DNA of 64,000 nucleotides from Nocardia caishijiensis NBRC 108228 (GCF_001612825.1 NZ_BDBE01000040.1:62001-126000); one strand, 5' to 3'. Positions 18,831 to 27,424 are shown, numbered from the stretch's first letter. Translations and numbers: made by a program. The notes: generated from the letters alone by a model not told the origin.

Positions 18831-19744
18831 CCTTTGACCGCCCGGACGGCATACATCGCCGTACGTCGACGCGCGCTCGGCTCTCGGTACGGATTCTCTC
18901 CGCGAGTCACCGTCACCACGCTCTGCGAGCTGAAAGCGCTGATGACATCGGCGATGGTCGGCTTGCCCGAAATCAGCACCGCCAGGCCGCGCGCGAGTAC
19001 GTCGTCGTCGGGGAAGACCTCCGCCAGCGCTGCCGTCAATCGGGGCGCCGCGACGATCACCGTCACCGAGACAACTCCTCCTTCGGCCGCGATCGACTGG
19101 AGAGCATCGGCCGTGGACCGGAGCGTCGCCGGTCGCTGCAACGGTGGCAGACCGTTCGCCAGCACCGTGTCGAACGCGTCGACGGTGAACGGCAGCGCGG
19201 TCACGTCACCGACGACGAGGTCGGCGCGCGGGCAGGCGGCGGCCACGACGTGCAGAAGGTCTGGTCGCTTGTCGACGCCGACGAGCAGTGTCGTGTCCGG
19301 GCACAGCATCGCCGCGACACCCAGATCCACGCCCGCCCCGCACCCGATGTCGACCACACGGCCACCGGCGGACCCCGCGATGGCGTGGTAGGTGTTCCCG
19401 AGACCGAGAAACCTGCCGACGGCCTGAGCGGGTAGGGCGTCGATCGCGATGGGTGGGTAGCCGTGGATCGCCATCGCTTCGGCGCCACCGAGAAAGGCAC
19501 GCTCTCCACGCGCACCACGCCGGGCGCGAGAGTAGAAGCCGTCGACAACATGTTCGGCCAGCGGACGGCGTCCCATGACCGCGTCGGCGAGACCCGCCAG
19601 CGACTGATAGCTTTCGCCGCCGTGTGCTGGGGCCGCGAAGACCGATCGGACTGCGTCGCGCGAGAGTCCCAGGTCGGACCGGGCGGCAGCGAGCAGGTGC
19701 TCGGCTACCTGCCGTGCAGAATCAGGTTCGTCACGCTCTGACAT
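18827..19744 (-). CDS. SAM-dependent methyltransferase
   Basis: The 305-residue class I methyltransferase has the cofactor motif VVDIGCGAGVDLGVA, the acidic residue after strand 2 (VGVDKRPD), and the VVGDVTALPFTVDAFDTVLAN region. The N-terminal 90 residues are helical and may form a substrate cap. ATG 19744 is preferred because AGGG lies nine bases upstream; a GTG at 19774 would add ten residues. It overlaps the ATP-grasp gene by 40 bases and is coupled to the NRPS gene by ATGA. In ATP-grasp peptide systems a methyltransferase is a regular third component, and that role is plausible here. An alternative is methylation of the NRPS-bound unit. Confidence 0.82.
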   Translation of the reverse strand: MSERDEPDSARQVAEHLLAAARSDLGLSRDAVRSVFAAPAHGGESYQSLAGLADAVMGRRPLAEHVVDGFYSRARRGARGERAFLGGAEAMAIHGYPPIAIDALPAQAVGRFLGLGNTYHAIAGSAGGRVVDIGCGAGVDLGVAAMLCPDTTLLVGVDKRPDLLHVVAAACPRADLVVGDVTALPFTVDAFDTVLANGLPPLQRPATLRSTADALQSIAAEGGVVSVTVIVAAPRLTAALAEVFPDDDVLARGLAVLISGKPTIADVISAFSSQSVVTVTRGENPYREPSARRRTAMYAVRAVKG

Positions 19745-20784
19745 AGGTGCATCCCTAGCGTTCTCTCCAACCACAGCAACGCGGCCGAGGGATTGATCTC
19801 GAGGAAGTAGGTTTCCTCACCGGTGTCGATCAGATCGACGGCGCCGACCTGGATTTCGAGTGTCCGCATGAGCTGGCGAATGGCGCTGACCAGTGGTTCG
19901 TCGAGGCGGTGGTGGTCGAAACGAGGGTGATCGTTCGCGGCCCGTCGCCAGTCGGCGGCGTCGTCGGCCGCGCGAGCCAGTGACGCGGCGAAGGTGCGTT
20001 CCCCGATCACGGTGACACGGTGCTCGACCCGAGGCCGCAGACGTTGCTGGAACAGGCAGGGGTAATCCGGCAACGCGATGTCGTCGGGCGTGATCACCGA
20101 GGTATAGAGGAAGCTGCGCTGTCGATCGCGCGACGAGAGGATCGGCGAGCTGAGGCTCTTGTGCACCACGCCTGCCGCACACCCGCGCGCGAACTGCCGC
20201 AGCTCGTCGATCCGGCTGGTCACCAGCGTGGCGGGAATCGTCAATCCGGCATGCTGTGCCGACGTCAGCTGGATCAGCTTGTTCTCGGCGGTACGCAGCT
20301 GCCACGGTGAGTTCACCCAGCGGGCCACCTCCACGCGTGCCAGCCATCCCCACAGCACTGAGTCCGCCTGCTCTGTCGCATGATCCAGCAGGTCCGGCTC
20401 GACCGCTCGCCAATCATCGGCGCGTCGCACAGTTCGGTCGTAGTGGAAATGAACGAACTGCCCGGGCCGAAACCCACGGCAGTAGCCGACGTCGTACTGT
20501 GCCCGATCTCCACTCTGCGGAAAGGTCATGCTCGGCTGGCGACCGATACGGTCCACGAGTACAGCGTGGACATCGGCTCCGGTGTCGGCCAGCAGCATCG
20601 CGATCCGCGCGAGATCGGGGTCGCAGCTGTGCCCGACGAGGAGAATTCGGGCGGCACCAGATCGCCGGTCGCGTGCCGCCTCGAACACGCTGCTGCCCAC
20701 GATGATTCGCTCGTCCCAGCGCACTGCGGACGGCACACCGGCCTCGTGCCACGACACGCTGTCGCGATACAACTCGCTGGTCAC
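19705..20784 (-). CDS. MvdD-like ATP-grasp ligase
   Basis: The 359-residue protein is an ATP-grasp carboxylate-amine/hydroxyl ligase. The N-terminal part holds the pre-grasp domain (ILLVGHSCDPDLARIAMLL). The second half has the family pattern of peptide-maturing grasp ligases: VVHKSLSSPI, CLFQQRLRPRVEHRVTVIGE, ADDAADWRR, then GAVDLI, and the metal-binding FLEINPSAALLWLE near the C-terminus. In microviridin-type systems these enzymes close ester or amide bonds in a ribosomal peptide using ATP. The chosen GTG start (20784) has GGAG seven bases upstream. The gene directly follows the small GRDP-like protein (74-base gap), which makes that protein a candidate substrate. Confidence 0.82.
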   Translation of the reverse strand: MTSELYRDSVSWHEAGVPSAVRWDERIIVGSSVFEAARDRRSGAARILLVGHSCDPDLARIAMLLADTGADVHAVLVDRIGRQPSMTFPQSGDRAQYDVGYCRGFRPGQFVHFHYDRTVRRADDWRAVEPDLLDHATEQADSVLWGWLARVEVARWVNSPWQLRTAENKLIQLTSAQHAGLTIPATLVTSRIDELRQFARGCAAGVVHKSLSSPILSSRDRQRSFLYTSVITPDDIALPDYPCLFQQRLRPRVEHRVTVIGERTFAASLARAADDAADWRRAANDHPRFDHHRLDEPLVSAIRQLMRTLEIQVGAVDLIDTGEETYFLEINPSAALLWLERTLGMHLCQSVTNLILHGR

Positions 20785-20858
20785 TGTGGTCTCCGTTCGA
20801 ACCGGCCCGTGCCGGGCGCCGCACTCGGTGCCCGGCACGGAAACGGTCGACCGCTCGC

Positions 20859-21344
20859 TCAGACTCCGGCCTTGCAATCCATGATTCCGAAAGCGCCGAG
20901 CGGGGCGGGCCATGAGGTTTCGCTCAGCGGACCGTAGGCCGCGGTCATCAGTTCCAGGGTCGGCTCGATCGGTGGCTGGTGCTCGCTGGTCGACGGCAGC
21001 GGCCGGTGGTGGATGAATGCCCCGACCTTGCCGCAGAACTCCGCGTAGTCCTTCGTGAACAGGATGAAGGCGTGCCACATCTGGTCGATCGGCAGGCTCG
21101 GTGCCGGTGACGCGTCGACGAGACTGCCGAGCAACAGGAACTTCTTCACGTCTTCGAACAGAGCGCGGGCGTCGTCGTCGGTGTACCCGTGATCCTTGGC
21201 GAACTTCTCGATCAGGAATTCCTGCGGCGGATGTGCCAATGCCCGCTGTGCCAGCGGCGTCGAAACGCGCTCGCGCAGCTCTACTTCGGTGAATCCACAC
21301 AGCGGTTCATCGATGAACTTCTGCACCTTGTCGGTATATGTCAT
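20859..21344 (-). CDS. Small GRDP-like protein; candidate peptide precursor
   Basis: The 161-residue protein resembles the bacterial glycine-rich-domain (GRDP/PF07173-like) family, with the hallmark LPIDQMWHAFILFTKDYAEFC followed by IHHRP (residues about 85-115). Residues 1-80 are helical and charged. After about residue 118 the sequence turns into a proline-, serine- and threonine-rich tail and ends SWPAPLGAFGIMDCKAGV, which is unlike the domain. The ATG at 21344 is chosen because AGGAAC precedes it and it lies four bases after the AlkB-like stop. Placed just before an MvdD-like ligase, it could be a folded leader with a C-terminal core. A regulatory or substrate-carrier role is also possible. 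No leader peptidase gene is seen nearby. Confidence 0.6.
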   Translation of the reverse strand: MTYTDKVQKFIDEPLCGFTEVELRERVSTPLAQRALAHPPQEFLIEKFAKDHGYTDDDARALFEDVKKFLLLGSLVDASPAPSLPIDQMWHAFILFTKDYAEFCGKVGAFIHHRPLPSTSEHQPPIEPTLELMTAAYGPLSETSWPAPLGAFGIMDCKAGV

Positions 21345-21348
21345 GTTC

Positions 21349-21990
21349 CTATTCCCTTTCGGTGGTGACGGCGCCATGATTTCGGCGGGAGGGCCGGTCC
21401 TCAGCCAGATACTCGGGAAGTATCCGGATGTGCCGGAGCGTGATACTGAGGCGCATATCCACGTCCTCAGCTTCGGCGAGAAGGCAATGCTCGTGCGTGT
21501 TCTGGAGTGGGAGGCTCATGAGCACAACGGACGAATCCGACAGGCGGTACCGCACCGCCGGTTCGGTACCCACCGCGCGGACCGCGAGGGTCCGGGTGGC
21601 GCCGAAACTGACGATCGCGATCGTGCTGTCCGGCTCGTGGAGCCATGCCTTGTCGCAGTGCCAGCCGGTGAAATCCGCGCGATCGCGGTACAGGTTGGCG
21701 AGCGCGTAGTTGAAGGTGAGCCCGAACCGCACGCCGACGAGATCACGCAGGTCGGCCAGTTCCGGTGTCCACGGCCGACTCGGCGCCATCCCGTCCAGCG
21801 CCAGGGGGACATCGGAGAACGACGAGGTGAGCCGAGGCGCGAGGTGGCGGTGCGAGCCGATGAGGATCTCACTGTGCTGATGGCGGTCCGCGACAAGCAG
21901 TTGCTCACGGATCCGTACACCGAGGGCGGTTCCAACCACATTGTCTACCACCGTCAGCCCGTCTGTTTCTCGCGGGTCCGATGACTCCAT
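21349..21990 (-). CDS. AlkB-like Fe(II)/2-oxoglutarate oxygenase
   Basis: The 213-residue protein has the AlkB fold pattern. The NYALANLYRDRADFTGWHCD stretch contains the metal pair H111-x-D113, IVSFGATRTLAVR follows, the distal histidine is H166 or H168 in THEHCLL, and the 2-oxoglutarate arginines R180 and R186 lie in RLSITLRHI. All catalytic residues are present. AlkB proteins repair alkylated bases, but here the gene is the first of a biosynthetic operon, four bases before the GRDP-like gene, so small-molecule or peptide oxidation is more likely. ATG 21990 is chosen because AGGGAG lies nine bases upstream. Genuine DNA or RNA repair cannot be excluded. Confidence 0.78.
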   Translation of the reverse strand: MESSDPRETDGLTVVDNVVGTALGVRIREQLLVADRHQHSEILIGSHRHLAPRLTSSFSDVPLALDGMAPSRPWTPELADLRDLVGVRFGLTFNYALANLYRDRADFTGWHCDKAWLHEPDSTIAIVSFGATRTLAVRAVGTEPAVRYRLSDSSVVLMSLPLQNTHEHCLLAEAEDVDMRLSITLRHIRILPEYLAEDRPSRRNHGAVTTERE

Positions 21991-22311
21991 GTATCTACGC
22001 TCCCTTCGGAATCGCGCAGAAATGACCGTATCCCGCTGTGGCGCAACATAATGTCGGCTCTTCGACGGACATCGGTCGCCGGTTTCGAACTCTACGATCG
22101 GCGCTATGGGCGTCATGAGTCGCATTCGGTCGGTCGTCTTTCCGAATGCGCGATTCCGGAAGACACACGCACCGAACATCAGCGACAACAATTCGCCGGA
22201 AGCGATTCCCATGGTCGACGACGTCGCTCGGACGAGCGCCCGGGCACTGCGTCACCACGATCGTCGAGAGCACCGCATACCACTGCGGCAGAGTCGATTC
22301 CGGTTCCGGGG
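21991..22311. other. Divergent intergenic interval with operon promoter
   Basis: This 321-base stretch separates the start of the biosynthetic operon (-) from a membrane protein gene (+). It must contain the promoter of the seven-gene operon. No convincing -35/-10 pair or repeat was found by eye. The frame of the membrane gene remains open through much of it, but the translated residues look arginine-rich and non-conserved, so it is treated as non-coding. Confidence 0.4.
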
Positions 22312-23004
22312 ATGACCGCGCGCGACTCTGGTCCGGCGCATCCTTTCGTGCCGTTCGCCGACGGATTGGTCGCTGCCGCGGCCCTCGGGGAACTGGCAGC
22401 CACTTCGCCCGGTGTCGATGGGGGGTCGATCGCTGTCTTCGCGGTGTTCGTCGGTATCGCCGCGGCGGTTTTCGGCCGGGCCAGGTACCTCGCGCCGGTG
22501 GCAGGCTTCTTCTATTCCGCGATCGGACTCTTGGCGTGCATTCCCGTCGTCGCCGAATTCTTGCGCGGCACACCGTGTGACACCGCACCCCCGGCGCTGC
22601 GCTACGCCATCTTCGCCCTGCTGACGGTGCTCGCCGGGCTTGGCATGTTCGCCGCCGTGGTGACGACAGGAATCGCACCCAAGTTCGGACTGCGCTGGTT
22701 CGGGGCGGTCGAGCTGTTGACGGCAGCGACGTCGCCGTTCGGGATCGACGCACTACCCGACCCGGTCCCGCTCAGCACGATGATCCTGCTGGCCATGCCG
22801 CTGGGTTGGCTGGCCGCGCGTCGGTCCGACGCGGTACTCGACGGCGGGACGAGCGCGCTGGCCGCGGTGGCGATCCTGGTCGCGGCGTTCGCGCCGCAGT
22901 GCGCGGACAGCGCCGATACCGACGGAATCGTCATGGTCCTGGTGTTCGGCGCCACCTTCGCGGTCGCGAGTGCGATCGGTGCGAGTGTCCGGACCCGGCG
23001 CTGA
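22312..23004 (+). CDS. Multi-pass membrane protein
   Basis: From ATG 22312 the product is 230 residues with about seven hydrophobic segments, among them DGLVAAAALGEL, GSIAVFAVFVGIAAAVF, LAPVAGFFYSAIGLLACIPVV, YAIFALLTVLAGLGMFAAVV, STMILLAMPLGWLAA and VMVLVFGATFAVASAIGA. No catalytic or transport motif was recognised. The start is uncertain: the frame is open upstream to 22051 and no clear ribosome site is visible. It is divergent from the biosynthetic operon and its stop abuts that of the CHAT gene on the other strand. Export of the cluster product is conceivable, but it does not resemble a known exporter family. Confidence 0.6.
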   Translation: MTARDSGPAHPFVPFADGLVAAAALGELAATSPGVDGGSIAVFAVFVGIAAAVFGRARYLAPVAGFFYSAIGLLACIPVVAEFLRGTPCDTAPPALRYAIFALLTVLAGLGMFAAVVTTGIAPKFGLRWFGAVELLTAATSPFGIDALPDPVPLSTMILLAMPLGWLAARRSDAVLDGGTSALAAVAILVAAFAPQCADSADTDGIVMVLVFGATFAVASAIGASVRTRR

Positions 23005-24327
23005 TCAAGGTCTCCACGGGGCGACGGTGTGGCTCAGCGACGCCCAGACCAAGGGACTGTCGGCGATGTCGCCGACGGCCTGCCATCGTTGCAGGCATCG
23101 GCGCTGCCAGGCGCGCAGATCCCCGACGGGGTCGAGACCTTCGTGGGCTCGATCGACGCGCAATCCGAGCTCGGTGGTCGGTTTCGCGGCCGTGCCAGGA
23201 CCGAACTCGGCGAAGGCGCGATTGGTCGGCAGGGTCCATCGGGTGGTGGTGACCAGGGCCGCACCCGCGTTCACCATCGCGACGACCAGCCCGAATGTCT
23301 CGGCGGATCGGTAGTCGACGCCGCCCTCGCATGCGATCAGCGCGACGCGGGGCGGCATCGGCCACAGCCGGGCGCCCGGCTGCGGTTCGGTATGACCGTA
23401 GACACGGTGCGCGGCCGAGTCGCCCGCGAGGGTGCCGAGCAGCAGGTCGACGGCGGCCAACGGCCGGTGATCACCTGCCGACGGCATCGGATTCCCGTCG
23501 GCATCCGTCCGAGCCAGTGGCTGCGCCATGCCCCAGGTGTTGCGGGTGTCGTGGATGTGCAGGGCGGCAGAGCCCGGCTCGTCGACGGCGGCCGAGACAT
23601 GCCCGAAATAGAACAGGCGCGAGCGTTCGGAACGCAATGCGGTCGCGAGGTCTCGACGGCTCACGCGGGCGCCGATGCAGCGGCCGCGTTCCGACGCCGG
23701 TATCCGACCGGTCGTCACGTACGACGCGACCAGGTCCCTGAAATCGGCGTGGTCACCGGGGCCGAGAACCGGACCGAGGTTGTGGATCTCGGCCCCCGCC
23801 GGGGTTTGTGGGTCGATGAGCACGAGCGCCGGTCGGTGTGCGACCGCCGACCACTCCGACGGTCGATTCGCTCGCCCGGCGTGGACGGCGGCTGGTGGCT
23901 CGTAGACCACCTCCGCGACGTCGAGCATGCGGTGCAGGCCGTCGACGATCAACAGATCCCACGGCACGCTCGACAAACGGACACTCGGCGTGAGGCGCAC
24001 ACAGATCCGTTCGCCGTCGCGCGCCCGCTGCCCGATCTGGACGGAGAGCGCGATCGGCAGGACCGCGGCCGTCAATGCCTCAACGACCCGCAGCTCGCCG
24101 TCACGATCGGCGAATGCGCCGGTGAGTGCGCGCTCGACCCCTTGTCCGCCCGATTCCCCCGTGAGTCTCGCCGGTAGGGCGGCCCGCAGGAGGTCGAGGG
24201 CGCGTTCCAGCGGGTCGGCAGGCACCACGGCGCATTCACAGCGCTCCGGTCGGTCCAGCCAGCGCCACGACAGGTAGGTGTCACCGGCGTCGACCGCACG
24301 CACGAGTACCTCTGCCGATGCGTTCAC
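23005..24327 (-). CDS. CHAT-domain (caspase-like) protein
   Basis: The 440-residue protein carries a C-terminal CHAT-type caspase fold. The catalytic histidine is H243 in LFYFGHVSAA and the cysteine is C333 in PRVALIACEGG, with the expected spacing. About 200 residues precede it, with VRLTPSVRLSSVPWDLLIV, which is typical of the pro-region of CHAT domains; no TPR repeats are present in this chain. CHAT proteases act in bacterial conflict and cell-death systems by cleaving a partner protein. Its GTG overlaps the upstream stop (GTGA), so it is translated with the two unrecognised genes at 24324 and 25685. One of them could be regulator or substrate. Confidence 0.82.
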   Translation of the reverse strand: MNASAEVLVRAVDAGDTYLSWRWLDRPERCECAVVPADPLERALDLLRAALPARLTGESGGQGVERALTGAFADRDGELRVVEALTAAVLPIALSVQIGQRARDGERICVRLTPSVRLSSVPWDLLIVDGLHRMLDVAEVVYEPPAAVHAGRANRPSEWSAVAHRPALVLIDPQTPAGAEIHNLGPVLGPGDHADFRDLVASYVTTGRIPASERGRCIGARVSRRDLATALRSERSRLFYFGHVSAAVDEPGSAALHIHDTRNTWGMAQPLARTDADGNPMPSAGDHRPLAAVDLLLGTLAGDSAAHRVYGHTEPQPGARLWPMPPRVALIACEGGVDYRSAETFGLVVAMVNAGAALVTTTRWTLPTNRAFAEFGPGTAAKPTTELGLRVDRAHEGLDPVGDLRAWQRRCLQRWQAVGDIADSPLVWASLSHTVAPWRP

Positions 24328-25691
24328 CGCTCGTCCGTCGGCCCGGTCAGCTCACACAGCAGCACCGCGCCCGGGGCCGGGTCGCCACCGGAGAGCAGTT
24401 CGAGGTAGGCCTCGATCGCATCGAGACGGGCTCGGAGCACTCGCGACACCGAATCGGGGTGATCGGTGAGGAGGAGGTCGTCCATTTGTGCGCGCGCGTT
24501 GCCGACCGCTGTCTCGGCAGCCATCAGCAACTCGGTCACTTCGGCCGGGAAGTGGTTGTCACCGGCGATGCTCAGCCGGGCCGCGGCGGCACGGTGCAGA
24601 TTCCAGCCCTCGAGGAGCTCACGATCCACTTCGATACCGGTACGCCCGAACAGACTGCCGCGCAGGTGTTCCGGCGCCGTCTCGGCCGAGAACAGCCCGA
24701 AGGACCGGGCGCCACGCGGCTGGTCACCGACCTCGGGCAGTTCGGCGTACAGACCGCCGTCTGTCCGAGCCTCGACGGGCGCGACGCCGAGCAGTCGGCC
24801 GGTCGCTTCCTCCGTCGTGTAGGCGAGCAGCTCGGCGGCTTCGGCACACCACGGGTCGACACCGGCGGCGAGCCGGGAACGCAGCTCGTAGGTGCGATCG
24901 GCGGCGCGGTAATCGATCCGGATCTCCGGTCGCGCCGGGCCCGGCCAGGCCAGGATTCGTGGCGGCACCACAGTCGGGTCGACCATCGCGTACTCGACGT
25001 CGTCCACGGGGGCCACGCGGTCGTGGGCGAAGGGGCCCGCCCCGATCAGCGCGGACTCATCGGCGGCGCGCCACTCGGCCAGCGCCGCCGACAGTCGCAC
25101 GTCATCGATCCCGGCGAGTTGTTCGGCGAGGTCGACGATATCCTCGCCCAGACCGAGCTCGGTGGCGACAGCTACCGCATCCCGTAGCAGATCTGTTGCC
25201 GCCGAGGACAATTCGCCCTCCACCGCCTGCTCACCGAGGGAGGGCAACACGTACGCGCCGTGGCCGAACAATCGCCGCGCCACGGCGTCACGCCCACAAC
25301 GGTGCTCGGCCAGTGCCTCGTCGAGCAACAATGCGCCGCTGTCCAGCGGACGCAGTGTCCACCGAGCGACCGCCGCCACATGCGCGCGATGGGCCCACGC
25401 GGCGGGCAGAGTGGGACAGTCGAAATGCGCCACCGACACTCCGTCGACGCGAAGTCGCGCCACGAGCGCAGCGAGTGCGGGCTCGGCGAACACCTCGGCC
25501 AGTGCGGTGGGATCAGTGCGGGGGTCGACCGACCAGCCGAGCGGGTCGGTTGGCGCCAACGGGTCGATCGCGATCGAAACGCCCGTGCTCACGCGCAATT
25601 CCGCAGCGGGTAGCGCGGCAGCGCGATGGGCGAACCAGCCGACTCCGCCTGCCTCGTCGACGACGATGCGACCCGCTCGAGTGCTTACCAC
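24324..25691 (-). CDS. Unrecognised CHAT-operon protein
   Basis: I do not recognise this 455-residue protein. It starts at GTG 25691, which overlaps the upstream gene by seven bases, and its stop overlaps the CHAT start. It is acidic, alanine- and leucine-rich and soluble-looking, with no signal peptide or membrane helix. The first 60 residues (RIVVDEAGGVGWFAHRAA, IDPLAP) look like a beta-rich domain. The middle is helical (LSSAATDLLRDAVAVATELGL). The last 70 residues form long amphipathic helices that may be a coiled coil. Its fixed position between the CHAT protease gene and another unknown suggests a sensor, inhibitor or substrate of the protease. This is inference from operon structure only. 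Confidence 0.6.
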   Translation of the reverse strand: MVSTRAGRIVVDEAGGVGWFAHRAAALPAAELRVSTGVSIAIDPLAPTDPLGWSVDPRTDPTALAEVFAEPALAALVARLRVDGVSVAHFDCPTLPAAWAHRAHVAAVARWTLRPLDSGALLLDEALAEHRCGRDAVARRLFGHGAYVLPSLGEQAVEGELSSAATDLLRDAVAVATELGLGEDIVDLAEQLAGIDDVRLSAALAEWRAADESALIGAGPFAHDRVAPVDDVEYAMVDPTVVPPRILAWPGPARPEIRIDYRAADRTYELRSRLAAGVDPWCAEAAELLAYTTEEATGRLLGVAPVEARTDGGLYAELPEVGDQPRGARSFGLFSAETAPEHLRGSLFGRTGIEVDRELLEGWNLHRAAAARLSIAGDNHFPAEVTELLMAAETAVGNARAQMDDLLLTDHPDSVSRVLRARLDAIEAYLELLSGGDPAPGAVLLCELTGPTDER

Positions 25692-27058
25692 GATGTGCTC
25701 CCCCGCTGCTCGCCGGTTCGTAGTTCGTCGAGAACCGCGCTCGCTTCGTCGAATCGCGCGCCGATACCGTGCACCGTGGGTGCCTCGACGAACTCGGCGA
25801 GGTCGTCGTTGCCGATCACGGCGGTCACCGCCATGAAGAGCATGGCGTCGACGATGCGAGTAGCGGTGCTCGGGTTACGCGCCGACGCGCCGACAGGCCG
25901 GGCACCGGCGGCGCGCCACTCGGCCAGCACCCGCGTCCGCAGATCGTCGAACGGGACCCGGCCCGCGCCGCCGCTCAGCAGGTCCGCCGCGAGGTCGCGT
26001 TCCCAGCAGGACTCCGCGACAGCCTCCAATTCCCCTGCCGCCCTGGTCAAGATGTCCCTGTCGAGCACGCGGCCGATCTCGACCGGTTCGGTTTTCCGTT
26101 CCGGCACCGCGGGTTCCGCGACCGACACTTCGCGCTGTGCGGTTCGGTTCCGTGCGCGAGCGTCGTCGAGTCGGACCGAGCGCAGCTTGCTGTACAGGAT
26201 CGTCGCATCGGTGAGTGCGCGGCCGTCGACGGCCCACCGCAGCATGGTCGCCCTCGCCCGGAGGTAGGCCTGCGCGAACCGAGGGTCGTCGCGCACCGCC
26301 GGATCTGCGCCGATACCGACCGCGAGGAGGTCTTCGACACGGCGGGTCTCACTCGGCGACGGTGGCCGTGCGGGGAGGTCCGGGTCGCCGTGGATCGCGA
26401 GCGCGGCGATCGCCTCGTCGAATGCCGCGCAGAGCCGGTGGTCGGCGACGAAATCGGCGCGTTTGTCCAGCAGGATGGATGCGTAGCGGCGCAGTGCGAT
26501 CGGTAGGTAGCGATCGTGGTAGGCCGACGGTCGCGCGACGAAGTGGTCGGCGTCGACCACGCTGTCGACCACGCCACCGATTCCGCTGTCGAGACGCTCA
26601 CCCGCCATCACCTTGCGCACACCGGGCGGCACCGCCAGTTCGAAGCTCTTCACCCGCTCGGAGATCTTGTTCGGCACGCCCCGCGGACGATGGCTGTGCG
26701 CGATCGCGGCGAATTGCGCACTGAATCGAGCCAGCGGGTCCGCGTAGTCGGCGTAGAGCCGCGAGACGGCGAGCCAGCCGTCCGGTTCGTCGACGCTGGT
26801 GTCGGTGCCTGCCAGAAATGCCGCCAGGGCGCCGTACCGATCCCGTACCCACTCCCGTGCACCACCGAGCACCCCGGACCAACCCTTGAGTTCGTCGATG
26901 AACTCCTTCTTACGAGGTTTGGGCGCGGCGGCCGCGACGAACCACGCGTGAACCAGTTCGTTTCGTGACACTCGGGATGCGGAATCTGTTCGTGCCCACC
27001 ACAGTTCGCGAACCCAGTCCGATCGGGGATATCGCTGCCCGGTAGGTGATGGCGTCAC
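25685..27058 (-). CDS. Unrecognised first protein of the CHAT operon
   Basis: I do not recognise this 457-residue protein. It begins at GTG 27058 and is the promoter-proximal gene of the three-gene CHAT operon. The N-terminus is rich in tryptophan and positive charge (DWVRELWWARTDSASRV, KPRKKEFIDELKGW). The central part is helical, and a charged linker (RNRTAQREVSVAEPAVPERKTEPVE, residues about 310-335) separates a C-terminal helical domain. There is no signal peptide, membrane helix or nucleotide motif. It may be the sensing partner of the CHAT protease. The upstream interval to 27140 is the promoter region shared with the divergent LuxR-type gene. Confidence 0.55.
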   Translation of the reverse strand: MTPSPTGQRYPRSDWVRELWWARTDSASRVSRNELVHAWFVAAAAPKPRKKEFIDELKGWSGVLGGAREWVRDRYGALAAFLAGTDTSVDEPDGWLAVSRLYADYADPLARFSAQFAAIAHSHRPRGVPNKISERVKSFELAVPPGVRKVMAGERLDSGIGGVVDSVVDADHFVARPSAYHDRYLPIALRRYASILLDKRADFVADHRLCAAFDEAIAALAIHGDPDLPARPPSPSETRRVEDLLAVGIGADPAVRDDPRFAQAYLRARATMLRWAVDGRALTDATILYSKLRSVRLDDARARNRTAQREVSVAEPAVPERKTEPVEIGRVLDRDILTRAAGELEAVAESCWERDLAADLLSGGAGRVPFDDLRTRVLAEWRAAGARPVGASARNPSTATRIVDAMLFMAVTAVIGNDDLAEFVEAPTVHGIGARFDEASAVLDELRTGEQRGSTSW

Positions 27059-27139
27059 TCCGCCGATCCTGACAGCCGGATCGACGGATCACCATCGGTC
27101 GTGTGAATGACAGCTGCCCGGGGGATCGGTGGATGCGGT

Positions 27140-27424
27140 ATGGATACCGTCGACGCCGATACCACTCGGTGCCCGTACTGCGGCACACCTTGTCCAACAC
27201 CCGCTCCCCTGTCGGCACGCGAACGTGAGGTGCTGCGGACGTGGCTGCTCAGCGAGTCGAAGACGCAGGTCGCCGAGCAACTGTTCATCACCAGGGGAAC
27301 CATCAACACCCATCTGAGCCGAGCCAGGTGCAAATACGCCGCCATCGGTCGGGACGCACCGACCAAGTCGGCTCTGCTGGCCAGAGCGCTGCAGGACGGC
27401 ATCGTCGGTCTCCACGAACTCTGA
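27140..27424 (+). CDS. HTH-only LuxR-type regulator with CxxC knuckle
   Basis: From ATG 27140 the product is 94 residues; an ATG at 27107 is also in frame. The N-terminus has a cysteine pair and extra cysteine (RCPYCGTPCP), perhaps a metal site. The rest is a LuxR/FixJ HTH (LSAREREVLRTWLLSESKTQVAEQLF, ITRGTINTHLSRAR) followed by the tail TKSALLARALQDGIVGLHEL. There is no receiver or ligand domain. The tail closely matches the second small regulator at 27918, so the two are paralogues. It is divergent from the CHAT operon and may regulate it. Confidence 0.75.
   Translation: MDTVDADTTRCPYCGTPCPTPAPLSAREREVLRTWLLSESKTQVAEQLFITRGTINTHLSRARCKYAAIGRDAPTKSALLARALQDGIVGLHEL

Noticed and set aside
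22051..22311. Extra N-terminal coding region of the membrane protein at 22312, or a separate small gene at 22106
   Set aside because: The translations are arginine- and histidine-rich without hydrophobic or domain character and lack ribosome sites; a non-coding divergent promoter region is more likely.
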